A DNA stretch of 11,613 nt from Deltaproteobacteria bacterium (GTDB taxonomy: Bacteria; Myxococcota_A; UBA9160; SMWR01). The stretch spans positions 1 through 11,613 of the forward strand of contig JAFDAW010000167.1 in the NCBI GenBank assembly GCA_019313605.1, given 5' to 3'. Positions within the stretch are counted from its first letter, which is position 1. Each line of letters opens with the position of its first letter. The notes below the pieces were generated by a model. It searched no databases and had not been told where the DNA came from. It was given only the letters and a program-made list of their open reading frames with translations. The position numbers and the translations under genes are program-made. Below, piece after piece: positions 1 to 7,044 of the stretch.

Positions 1-8
1 GCCTCCGC

Positions 9-2939
9 TCAGGTGAGCAGCGAGAGCAGATCATCCCGAGTGAGCGCACCCGCTGCGCCACCCAGGGCTGCTTCGCTCAAAGCGCGCTTCTTTTCCTGAA
101 GCGCCAGGATGCCCTCCTCGACGGTTTCTTCTGCGACCAGTCGGTACACCATGACCGGTCGGTTCTGGCCGATGCGGTGCGCGCGGTCCGCGGCCTGGTC
201 TTCGGCGGCGGGATTCCACCAGGGGTCGAGGATGAATACGTGATCCGCGGCGGTCAAATTGAGCCCGAGGCCACCCGCCTTGAGGGAGGCCAACAGAACG
301 GGCGGCCCCTCCACGCTCTGGAATTTTTCCACGACGCCTGCGCGGTCTCGTGTCGTGCCATCGAGTCGGGTGTAGGAGATCTCGGCGCGGTCGAGGTGCG
401 GCTCCACGAGGTCGAGTAGCGAAGTCCACTGAGAGAAAACCAGCGCCTTGTGTCCTTCCGAGAGCACTTCGTCGAGAAACTCCAGCAACAACTCGATTTT
501 GGAGGAGGATTTTGCGGTCTGGCCCGGCACGAGTGCCGTGTGGCAAGCCGCCTGTCGAAGGCGGAGCAGGACTTCGAGTGCCTGCATGACGTTCGCACCC
601 GACGACAGTTGAGCGACGACGTTTTCGAGCGCTGCAGCGCGGATGGCGTCGTAGGTATTGCGTTCGCTCTCGGTGAGCGTCGTGTGGAGCACGATGTCCG
701 TGCGTGGCGGCAATTCGGGGGCAACCTCGCGCTTGAGCCGGCGAAGTACGAAGGGGCGGATCCTTTCGCGCAGGCGCATTGCGATATTGGGATCACCTGC
801 ACCGATGGGTTTTGCGTAGCGCTCCTCGAAGTCGCGCCGCGCTCCCAGAAGGCCGCGGTTGATGAAGTGGAACTGGCTCCAGAGTTCAGCGAGGCGATTT
901 TCGACGGGGGTACCACTCAGCGTCATCCGAAAATCGCCCCGCAATCGATAGGCGGCCCGCGTCACCTTGCTATCGGGGTTCTTGATGGCCTGGGCTTCGT
1001 CGAGGATCAGGGTGTCCCAGTATTCCTCGGCGAGCTTGTCGGCGTCGATACGCAAGATCGCATACGTGGTGAGCGTGACGTCTCGCTTCTCGTCCAGCTG
1101 GCGACCTGGACCGTGGTAGACGTTATAGGTGAGGGCCGGCCGGAACCGCGTAATCTCATCGGCCCAATTATGAAGCACACTGGTGGGTGCGACCACGAGT
1201 GTCCGTCCACGCAGTCCGCACAAGGCCTGCACGGTCTTTCCCAATCCCATGTCGTCGGCGAGCAGCGCACCGAGTTTTGCGTCGCGCAGCGCGCAGAGCC
1301 AATCGATTCCCGTGACCTGATAGCTTCGGAGTGTCGCTGTCAGATCTGCTGGCAACTCGGCGGAGGGAATTCCGTCGGCGCTGCTGATGAGCTCTCGCAG
1401 GGCATCGAAGGCCGGCGGCGGTGGAACCTCCATTTCTTCGCAGAGTCTCGCAAGATCCGGTAGCGCGCAGCTCGGCAGATCGCCCGCAGCGTTGCGGGCT
1501 GCGAGCAGGTCTGCGATCCGATCCCCGAAGCGGCTCAGCCAATCTTCGGGAAGAGGCGCCATCCCTCCGCCCGTCAGCGGAACCAGTGAAATTCCCTGCT
1601 GCCAGGCTGCGAGGACCTGCGATGGGTCGGCGCTTCGAGTCTGGGCCGGACCGCTAGCAGTCTCTCCGGTGGATTCGAAATAGACGTCGAGGCCGGCTTC
1701 GCCGACTTCGACGCGCGGCTCGACGGCGGGTGCGAGATAGAAATCCTCGTGCCCCGCTCCAAGGATCTCTCCATTCCAGCTCTCGAGCCGGATGGAGAAG
1801 TCGACAGCCTCCTGTCCCTTGAGGCGCAACTTCTTCCCAGGGGCCAGCTCGAGTTCGTTCTGGAGTCGGCGGATCAGGTGTCGCTCTGCGGATTCATCGC
1901 GCACCGGCACCTTTCCACCCATGATCTTCAGGCGTCCGCTGTCCACTCGGGCGATGATCGGATCTCCATACACCAATGTGGGCAACACGGTGAGCGCGTC
2001 GTTTTCCTTCTGCACGTTGAGAAGCAGGCGCGGGGTTTCCTGGACGGTCCGAGGCAGGCGCTTGGTATCGATCATTACCGGAATTCGTTTCTGCAGAGAG
2101 GGCAGGATCTCCGTCACCAATTCGGAAACACCGTCGGGGCTGAAGATGCGCCCACGCGTCAGTTGCTCGATCTCGCGCCCGGTGAGATTCGTATCACCGA
2201 CGGGTCGGAGGACGTCTCCACAGAGCACCACACCGTTGTGGAAGACCTCGGTGATCGTTGGGTCGCGTTCTACGACCAGCCGGAAACAATCGCCGTCGTC
2301 GACTACCCTTCCGTGAGGGACGACGCGCTCTGAAGAGGTTCGAACCGGACGCCCTTCGAGCAGGATGTCGCTCGCTCCCTCGAGGGCCTTCAAGAGGCTT
2401 TCCGTGAACCCCCGCGGTACCAGGCCGTGTGCCCGCGCACCGAGAAGGTGCTCGACGGCGAGGTCGGCTTCGGTGGCGAGAAAGTCGGGGCCGTCTACCT
2501 GGCCGGATGCGACCGAAGCGAGGGCGGCGCGAAGCGGCGGAGAGTCCTTGCCGGCGACGACCACCCGCTCCATTGCCAGGCCCGCATTCTTTCGGCTGAA
2601 GCGATAACCAATTCGCCCGCGATTCTCGCTGTTGACGGGCAGCTTGAGTCCCTCCTTCCTCGCTTTGCGAAGCGCGATCACCGCAGCGGCGACGTGTTCG
2701 CAGGGGTTTTCGCGGCCCCCACAGTCGCAATCCCATTCGTCCTCGCTCGGGCAGAGGGTGACCAACGGGCAGACGAGGCCACCGCGCGTCGAGACGCGGA
2801 TGGTGACTTCCTTGGCATCGGCGCGTTCGCCGGTCACGCTATCGGAGCGCGAGAGTTCCACGCCTCGGGACCACGCGCCCGATGAGCACGCCTCGCGAAC
2901 GGCTTCGAACAGTGTCTGGACGGATTGTGACATCGGCAT
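9..2939 (-). CDS. SWIM zinc-finger SNF2-family DEAD/DEAH-type helicase (ATP-dependent translocase)
   Basis: A complete 976-residue protein, predicted to be a cytoplasmic double-stranded DNA translocase that uses ATP to remodel protein-DNA complexes. Near the N-terminus is a SWIM zinc finger of form CxCx6CxH (C71, C73, C80, H82). Residues of about 100-520 form a long linker I do not recognise. The SNF2 ATPase core follows: Walker A DDMGLGKT near residue 560, the DEAQ box in LILDEAQAIKN near 644, SGTPVEN (motif III), and a C-terminal helicase lobe with AGGLGLNL and the AHRIGQ arginine-finger motif near 921. The start ATG overlaps the meaB stop as TGATG, so translation is probably coupled to meaB. 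A second ATG lies two codons in. The stop TGA is at the extreme left of the window, so downstream genes are unseen. No nuclease or methylase domain is fused. The family is certain. The biological role is unknown, and its place behind a metabolic mutase operon does not explain it. Confidence 0.93.
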   Translation of the reverse strand: MPMSQSVQTLFEAVREACSSGAWSRGVELSRSDSVTGERADAKEVTIRVSTRGGLVCPLVTLCPSEDEWDCDCGGRENPCEHVAAAVIALRKARKEGLKLPVNSENRGRIGYRFSRKNAGLAMERVVVAGKDSPPLRAALASVASGQVDGPDFLATEADLAVEHLLGARAHGLVPRGFTESLLKALEGASDILLEGRPVRTSSERVVPHGRVVDDGDCFRLVVERDPTITEVFHNGVVLCGDVLRPVGDTNLTGREIEQLTRGRIFSPDGVSELVTEILPSLQKRIPVMIDTKRLPRTVQETPRLLLNVQKENDALTVLPTLVYGDPIIARVDSGRLKIMGGKVPVRDESAERHLIRRLQNELELAPGKKLRLKGQEAVDFSIRLESWNGEILGAGHEDFYLAPAVEPRVEVGEAGLDVYFESTGETASGPAQTRSADPSQVLAAWQQGISLVPLTGGGMAPLPEDWLSRFGDRIADLLAARNAAGDLPSCALPDLARLCEEMEVPPPPAFDALRELISSADGIPSAELPADLTATLRSYQVTGIDWLCALRDAKLGALLADDMGLGKTVQALCGLRGRTLVVAPTSVLHNWADEITRFRPALTYNVYHGPGRQLDEKRDVTLTTYAILRIDADKLAEEYWDTLILDEAQAIKNPDSKVTRAAYRLRGDFRMTLSGTPVENRLAELWSQFHFINRGLLGARRDFEERYAKPIGAGDPNIAMRLRERIRPFVLRRLKREVAPELPPRTDIVLHTTLTESERNTYDAIRAAALENVVAQLSSGANVMQALEVLLRLRQAACHTALVPGQTAKSSSKIELLLEFLDEVLSEGHKALVFSQWTSLLDLVEPHLDRAEISYTRLDGTTRDRAGVVEKFQSVEGPPVLLASLKAGGLGLNLTAADHVFILDPWWNPAAEDQAADRAHRIGQNRPVMVYRLVAEETVEEGILALQEKKRALSEAALGGAAGALTRDDLLSLLT

Positions 2940-3916
2940 CAGTGGCTCTTCCGCAGGGCTTCTTCGATCTCGAGACCGAGTCGCGCCAGCAGCGCGAATG
3001 CGGAGACCGAATCGTCTTGACGCACGTGTTCGCGAAGGGCTCGTCGACCTCCGAATTGCTCGATGCCAAATGCACCGTAGCGCCGCTCGAGTGCGCCGAG
3101 CAGTTGGATTTCTCGGCCGCGCAGTCGTCTTTCTCGAAGTGCGTCGTCGTCGATCAGCTTCTGACGGTGTGCGTCGATCGCGGAAACCAGTTCGTCGATT
3201 CCTTCGCCAGCGCTTGCAGATGTGAGAATCACGGCCGCCTCGGTGTGGGAGACACCCCGGTCGCCCAGGTTGATGCTGCCCCTGAGTTCGCTCGCGGTGC
3301 GTTTTGCCGCGGCTCCGAAGTCGGCTTTGTTGACGATAAAGACATCCGGGTATTCGAGAATGCCGGCCTTCATGAATTGCAATGCGTCTCCAGTTCCGGG
3401 TGTTGCAACATAAACAAGCGTATCTACGAGTGCGGCTACATCACTTTCACTTTGGCCCACACCGACGGTCTCCACGAAGACCCGATCGAAAGCCGCGGCC
3501 AGGATGACGACGGCGGACCACGCGCTCTCGGCCAGGCCGCCGAGTTGATCGCGCGCAGCCATCGAGCGGATGAAGACCCCCGGATCCGAGGCGCCCGATC
3601 GGACGCGAACGCGATCGCCGAGCAGGGCGCCGCCCGTGGTTCGGCTCGAGGGGTCGACGGCGACGATCGCGACGGTCTCTCCCTTCGGTCTCAATTCGCG
3701 CACGAGCGCGTCGAGCAAGGTCGACTTGCCGGCACCCGGTGCGCCCGTCAACCCAATGCGGGCTGCACCGGGGAAGGGCGTCTCCCGGTCGAGCACGTCG
3801 AGGAGTTCGAGCGTCTCTTCGCGGCGATCGGCACGGCGATCGTCGGCGAGATTGAGCGCCTCGGGTACCGCGTTGCGGTCATGGTCCAGCAGTCGCTGGG
3901 CGAGATCACGCGGCAG
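2939..3916 (-). CDS. meaB: MeaB/ArgK-type P-loop GTPase, chaperone of a B12-dependent acyl-CoA mutase (probable CTG start)
   Basis: G3E-family GTPase that protects and reactivates adenosylcobalamin-dependent acyl-CoA mutases by gating cofactor loading with GTP hydrolysis. Motifs, counted from the proposed CTG start (325 residues): Walker A GAPGAGKS at 58-65, VDPSS at 87-91, the switch-like ETVGVGQSE at about 149-157, and NKAD at 196-199. The first standard start in frame is GTG at 3796. It gives 285 residues, lacks a good ribosome site, and removes the N-terminal helical region typical of MeaB. Upstream of that GTG the frame stays open and encodes family-like sequence (DLAQRLLDHDRNAVPEALNL, then ADDRR). 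It contains no ATG, GTG or TTG. A CTG at 3916-3914 sits 7 nt after GGAGGAG and gives the usual family length, so I chose it. The gene then overlaps the mutase end by 11 nt and shares one base with the SNF2 start. Adjacent Ecm is the likely client. An assembly frameshift is the main alternative for the N-terminus. Confidence 0.92.
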   Translation of the reverse strand: MPRDLAQRLLDHDRNAVPEALNLADDRRADRREETLELLDVLDRETPFPGAARIGLTGAPGAGKSTLLDALVRELRPKGETVAIVAVDPSSRTTGGALLGDRVRVRSGASDPGVFIRSMAARDQLGGLAESAWSAVVILAAAFDRVFVETVGVGQSESDVAALVDTLVYVATPGTGDALQFMKAGILEYPDVFIVNKADFGAAAKRTASELRGSINLGDRGVSHTEAAVILTSASAGEGIDELVSAIDAHRQKLIDDDALRERRLRGREIQLLGALERRYGAFGIEQFGGRRALREHVRQDDSVSAFALLARLGLEIEEALRKSH

Positions 3917-5891
3917 GGCTGGGCTCCTCCACGACGTCGACGATGTCGCTCATGATGCGGGTGAGATCGAAATCCTTGGGAGTGTAGACCCTTCGCACCC
4001 CCGCTTGGCAGAGTTTGTTCGCGTCTTCCTCGGGAATGATCCCTCCAACGACGACGGGTAGGTCGCCGAGTCCGAGTTCGCGCAGCTTGTCGAGAACGTC
4101 GATGACCAGCACGCAGTGCGAGCCGGATAGGATCGAGAGTCCGACGAGGTGAACTCCTTCATCGCGCGCGGACGCGGCGATTTCGCCGGGTTCGAGGCGG
4201 ATGCCGTCGTAGACGACCTCCATGCCCACGTTTCGCGCTTTCACCGCGATCTGTTCGGCGCCGTTGCTGTGGCCGTCCAGGCCGGGCTTGCCGATGAGGA
4301 TCTTGAGCGGGCGCCCCAGCGTGTCCGCCAGGCGGTGTACGCGGTCTCGCGTGTTTGCGGTCGCCTGGCTGCCACCGGATCCCTCGGTTGCAACCACACC
4401 GGTCGGAGCGCGGAATTCACCGTAGAGGCTGCGTAGAACGTCGGCCCACTCGCCCGTGGTCACTCCCGCATGGGCGGCGCGGATCGACGCGGGCATGATG
4501 TTGCCGCCGTTGCGAAGTACATCATCGAGGTTTTGCACAGCAGATTCGACATCTGCACGATTGCGCTTGCTTCGAAACTCGACGAGGCGCTCGACCTGTT
4601 CTTGCTCCGCCGATTCGTCCACCTTCAGGATCCATTGCCCATCCATCAGCGGAGAAGGTTCGGCGTTCGTGTACGCATTGACGCCAACGACTGTGATTTC
4701 AGCGTCTTCGATCGCCCGGGCTCGCGCAGTCTGCGACTCGACGAGCCGTTGCTTCATGTAGGCGTTCTCGATCGCCGCAACGGTCCCGCCCATCTCGAGC
4801 ACCACATCCAATTCTCGGCGCGCCGCCTGCTTGAGTTCCCCGGTCTTCTCCACAATGACGTGGGAGCCATCGAAGATATCCTCGTGCTCGAGCAGGTCCG
4901 ACTCGAAAGCGAGAATCTGCTGGATCCTCAGCGACCATTGCTGATCCCAGGGGCGGGGCAGGCCGAGGGCCTCGTTCCAGGCCGGCAGCTGCAGGGCTCG
5001 ACAGCGCGCATTCTTCGAGAGAGTGACTCCGAGTGCCTCGAGGACGATGCGAATTACATTGTTTTCGGGCTGGGCTTCGGTTAGCCCGAGGCTGTTCACC
5101 TGCACCCCATAGCGAAAGCGACGCAATTTGGCGTCCTGCACGCCGTAGCGCTCGAGGGTGATCTCGTCCCATAGCTCGGCCATTGCGCGGACTTTGCAGA
5201 TCTCTTCAATGAAGCGAATGCCCGAGTTGAGGAAGAATGAAATGCGGCCCACGATCCGCGGGATCGCAGCTTCGGGCACATCCTCGCGGCTGCGCACCAG
5301 GTCGAGGACGGAAATCGCGGTGGCCAACGCATAGGCGATTTCCTGAACCGGTGTCGCGCCCGCTTCCTGCAGGTGGTAGGAGCAGATGTTGGTCGGGTTC
5401 CACTTGGGAATCGAGTCGACCGTGTAGGCGACGATGTCGCTGATCAGCTTGAGTGACGCCTCCGGCGGGAAGATGTACGTACCGCGCGACAGATACTCCT
5501 TGACGATGTCGTTCTGGGTCGTCCCCTGGAGTTTCTTCGGATCCGCACCGGTCCGCTCGGCGGTCGCGACGTAGAGCGCGAGCAACCACGCGGCATTGGC
5601 GTTGATCGTCATCGACGTGTTCATCTTCTCGAGCGGAAGTTCTTTGAACAGCGCCGTCATGTCGTCGACGTGCGAGATCGGGACGCCGACCTTTCCGACT
5701 TCACCGCGCGCGAGCGGGTGATCGGAGTCGTAGCCGGTCTGGGTCGGCAGATCGAAGGCGACCGAAAGGCCCGTCTGGCCCTTCGAGAGATTGGTTCGGT
5801 AGAGCTCGTTACTCGCCCGGGCCGACGAGTGGCCCGAGTAGGTCCGAAACATCCACGGGGAATCCCGTCTCGCGTTCTCGGGAGCCGTCAT
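3906..5891 (-). CDS. ecm: Ethylmalonyl-CoA mutase (MeaA/Ecm family), adenosylcobalamin-dependent
   Basis: A 661-residue cytoplasmic radical mutase with the acyl-CoA-binding barrel and the B12-binding domain in one chain. Enzymes of this subfamily convert (2R)-ethylmalonyl-CoA to methylsuccinyl-CoA in the ethylmalonyl-CoA pathway of acetyl-CoA assimilation. Subfamily marks seen are RTYSGHSSA, FDLPTQTGYDSDHP, GTTQNDIVKEYLSRGTY, KWNPTNICSYHLQEAGATPV and LPAWNEALGLPRPWDQQWS. These match MeaA rather than methylmalonyl-CoA mutase, which has RQYAGF and a different HMQEAGAT context. The C-terminal cobalamin domain has DGHSNG (DxHxxG, His near residue 539), LSILSGSH and VVVGG. I chose the ATG at 5891 because AGGAG lies 8 nt upstream; the ATG two codons earlier has only 2 nt of spacing. 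A longer reading to 6035 would run into the divergent srkA. It heads an operon with meaB and the SNF2 gene. Substrate specificity is inferred from motifs only; a ccr (crotonyl-CoA carboxylase/reductase) gene is not in view. Confidence 0.87.
   Translation of the reverse strand: MTAPENARRDSPWMFRTYSGHSSARASNELYRTNLSKGQTGLSVAFDLPTQTGYDSDHPLARGEVGKVGVPISHVDDMTALFKELPLEKMNTSMTINANAAWLLALYVATAERTGADPKKLQGTTQNDIVKEYLSRGTYIFPPEASLKLISDIVAYTVDSIPKWNPTNICSYHLQEAGATPVQEIAYALATAISVLDLVRSREDVPEAAIPRIVGRISFFLNSGIRFIEEICKVRAMAELWDEITLERYGVQDAKLRRFRYGVQVNSLGLTEAQPENNVIRIVLEALGVTLSKNARCRALQLPAWNEALGLPRPWDQQWSLRIQQILAFESDLLEHEDIFDGSHVIVEKTGELKQAARRELDVVLEMGGTVAAIENAYMKQRLVESQTARARAIEDAEITVVGVNAYTNAEPSPLMDGQWILKVDESAEQEQVERLVEFRSKRNRADVESAVQNLDDVLRNGGNIMPASIRAAHAGVTTGEWADVLRSLYGEFRAPTGVVATEGSGGSQATANTRDRVHRLADTLGRPLKILIGKPGLDGHSNGAEQIAVKARNVGMEVVYDGIRLEPGEIAASARDEGVHLVGLSILSGSHCVLVIDVLDKLRELGLGDLPVVVGGIIPEEDANKLCQAGVRRVYTPKDFDLTRIMSDIVDVVEEPSPAA
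3924..3930 (-). promoter_or_regulatory. Strong Shine-Dalgarno for meaB inside the mutase 3' end
   Basis: The minus strand reads GGAGGAG here, within the last codons of the mutase. It ends 7 nt before the CTG at 3916-3914, an ideal distance, whereas it is far too distant from the first standard start (GTG at 3796). It is the main sequence argument that meaB begins at CTG. It also encodes Glu-Glu of the mutase tail, so its presence could be coincidental. Confidence 0.6.
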
Positions 5892-5923
5892 ACGCATTTC
5901 TCCTGGAGCGCAAGTAGCCGGGA

Positions 5924-5952
5924 ATGTTAACGAAACGACTTGGGCACAGCAA
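5924..5952 (-). promoter_or_regulatory. Putative sigma70-type promoter of the ecm-meaB-SNF2 operon
   Basis: On the minus strand TTGCTG (5952-5947) and TAACAT (5929-5924) are separated by exactly 17 nt. Transcription would start near 5917, leaving a short leader that includes the AGGAG ribosome site. The match is partial (TTG plus TAnnnT). It is supported mainly by spacing and by its position in the 94-nt divergent gap. Confidence 0.4.
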
Positions 5953-5971
5953 TCTTTCGGCGTCGATTGAG

Positions 5972-5977
5972 TACTAT
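5972..5977 (+). promoter_or_regulatory. Putative -10 box of srkA, close enough for a leaderless transcript
   Basis: TACTAT lies 8 nt before the GTG start of srkA. With normal -10 to start-site spacing, transcription would begin at or next to the GTG, giving an mRNA with little or no leader. This agrees with the absence of a Shine-Dalgarno there. No convincing -35 box is seen 16-18 nt upstream, so the call is weak. Confidence 0.35.
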
Positions 5978-5985
5978 CGGCAACT

Positions 5986-6978
5986 GTGACCGATTTCTTT
6001 CTGGATTTGACGCCCGATCGCGTGCTGGTGGCCATCGAGGCCGCCGGGTTTGCGCCGACGGGCCACTGTACGCCGCTGACCTGCCTGGAGAATCGCGTCT
6101 ACGATCTGCGGCTCGAAGACGGTCGCCACATCGTCGCGAAGTTCTATCGCCCCGGCCGTTGGACGCGCGAGGCGGTTCTCGAAGAACACCAGTTTCTCGC
6201 GGACCTTCGCGAGGCGGAGATCCCGGTCATCCAATTTGCGATCTGGCCCCGGACCGGTGGGCGCTCGCCCGACGAACTCACGGACGAGCAGATCCAGATC
6301 CTCGGTCGCCTGTTGGCCCGGATTCACAACGTCGGCGCCGCCCGCGACGCACCCTACCGCGCGCGCCTCGACCCCCCGACGTCCGCATTTGCGCCGCTCG
6401 AATTGCTCGAGGAACGGTCCTTTCTGCCCGCCGAGGTCGCGAAGCGCTATCGGAGCTGCGTCGAACAGGTGGCCGAAATCTATACAGAGCGAAGCCGGGG
6501 GATTCCGGTGCACCGCATTCACGGGGATTGCCATATGGGCAACATCCTCAACGGCAACGAGGGTTGGTTTTTTCTCGACTTCGACGACATGGTGGTCGGC
6601 CCCGCGGTTCACGATGTCTGGATGTTGCTGCCCGGGCGCGATGCCGAGGGCCTGCGCCAGCGTTCGCTGCTGATCGACGCCTACCGGCAGTTCCGCGATT
6701 TCGACAACACGTGGCTCCGGCTCGTAGAGCCCCTGCGCGCGTTCCGTTTCATCTTCTACGCGGCCTGGATCGCGAAGCGCTGGGAGGACTCGGCGTTTCC
6801 GGCGGCCTTTCCACACTTTGGGACCGCCGACTACTGGGAGAACGAAACCCGGGACCTCGAGGAGCACGTCGAGCGGATCGCGAGCGGCCGCGACGAAGTG
6901 ACGCCCGGCGGGCAGCGGCGCGAAGACGCGGAGCCGGACGCCGAACTCAGCAACAAGGACTTCTTCTGGGATCTGTGA
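5986..6978 (+). CDS. srkA: SrkA-type stress-response serine/threonine protein kinase (YihE/RdoA family)
   Basis: A 330-residue cytoplasmic aminoglycoside-phosphotransferase-fold kinase. In E. coli, SrkA phosphorylates Ser/Thr and counters stress-induced cell death linked to the Cpx response and the MazEF toxin. Seen here: the N-lobe ENRVYDLRLEDG and VAKFYRPGRWT (ATP-binding Lys52), followed by LEEHQFLADLREAEIPV, all close to the SrkA pattern. The catalytic HGDCHMGNIL spans 179-188 (Asp181, Asn186). The metal-binding LDFDDMVVGPAVHDVWML starts at 197. Total length matches the E. coli protein, but the N-lobe seems about 15-20 residues short between IPV and IQFAIWPRTGG, offset by an acidic, arginine-rich C-terminal tail (from about residue 285). 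The start is GTG with no visible ribosome site. It diverges from ecm across 94 nt and lies 66 nt before nadA in the same direction. Family is secure; the stress role is by homology. Confidence 0.9.
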   Translation: MTDFFLDLTPDRVLVAIEAAGFAPTGHCTPLTCLENRVYDLRLEDGRHIVAKFYRPGRWTREAVLEEHQFLADLREAEIPVIQFAIWPRTGGRSPDELTDEQIQILGRLLARIHNVGAARDAPYRARLDPPTSAFAPLELLEERSFLPAEVAKRYRSCVEQVAEIYTERSRGIPVHRIHGDCHMGNILNGNEGWFFLDFDDMVVGPAVHDVWMLLPGRDAEGLRQRSLLIDAYRQFRDFDNTWLRLVEPLRAFRFIFYAAWIAKRWEDSAFPAAFPHFGTADYWENETRDLEEHVERIASGRDEVTPGGQRREDAEPDAELSNKDFFWDL

Positions 6979-7044
6979 GCGGTTGAATCGGGTCGCTCGT
7001 CGACCCCCGCTACCCGTCGACGATCCCGAGCGGTACCCTCTGGT

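Noticed and set aside
450..1463. 337-residue plus-strand open frame
   Set aside because: Antisense shadow of the SNF2 gene in GC-rich sequence; no domain motif, and the opposite strand has full SNF2 motifs.
2882..3955. 357-residue plus-strand open frame
   Set aside because: Antisense to meaB, with no recognisable motif; MeaB motifs on the minus strand explain the region.
5892..6035. 48-residue N-terminal extension of the mutase
   Set aside because: It is not family-like, would overlap the divergent srkA start, and ignores the ribosome site placed 8 nt before the ATG at 5891.
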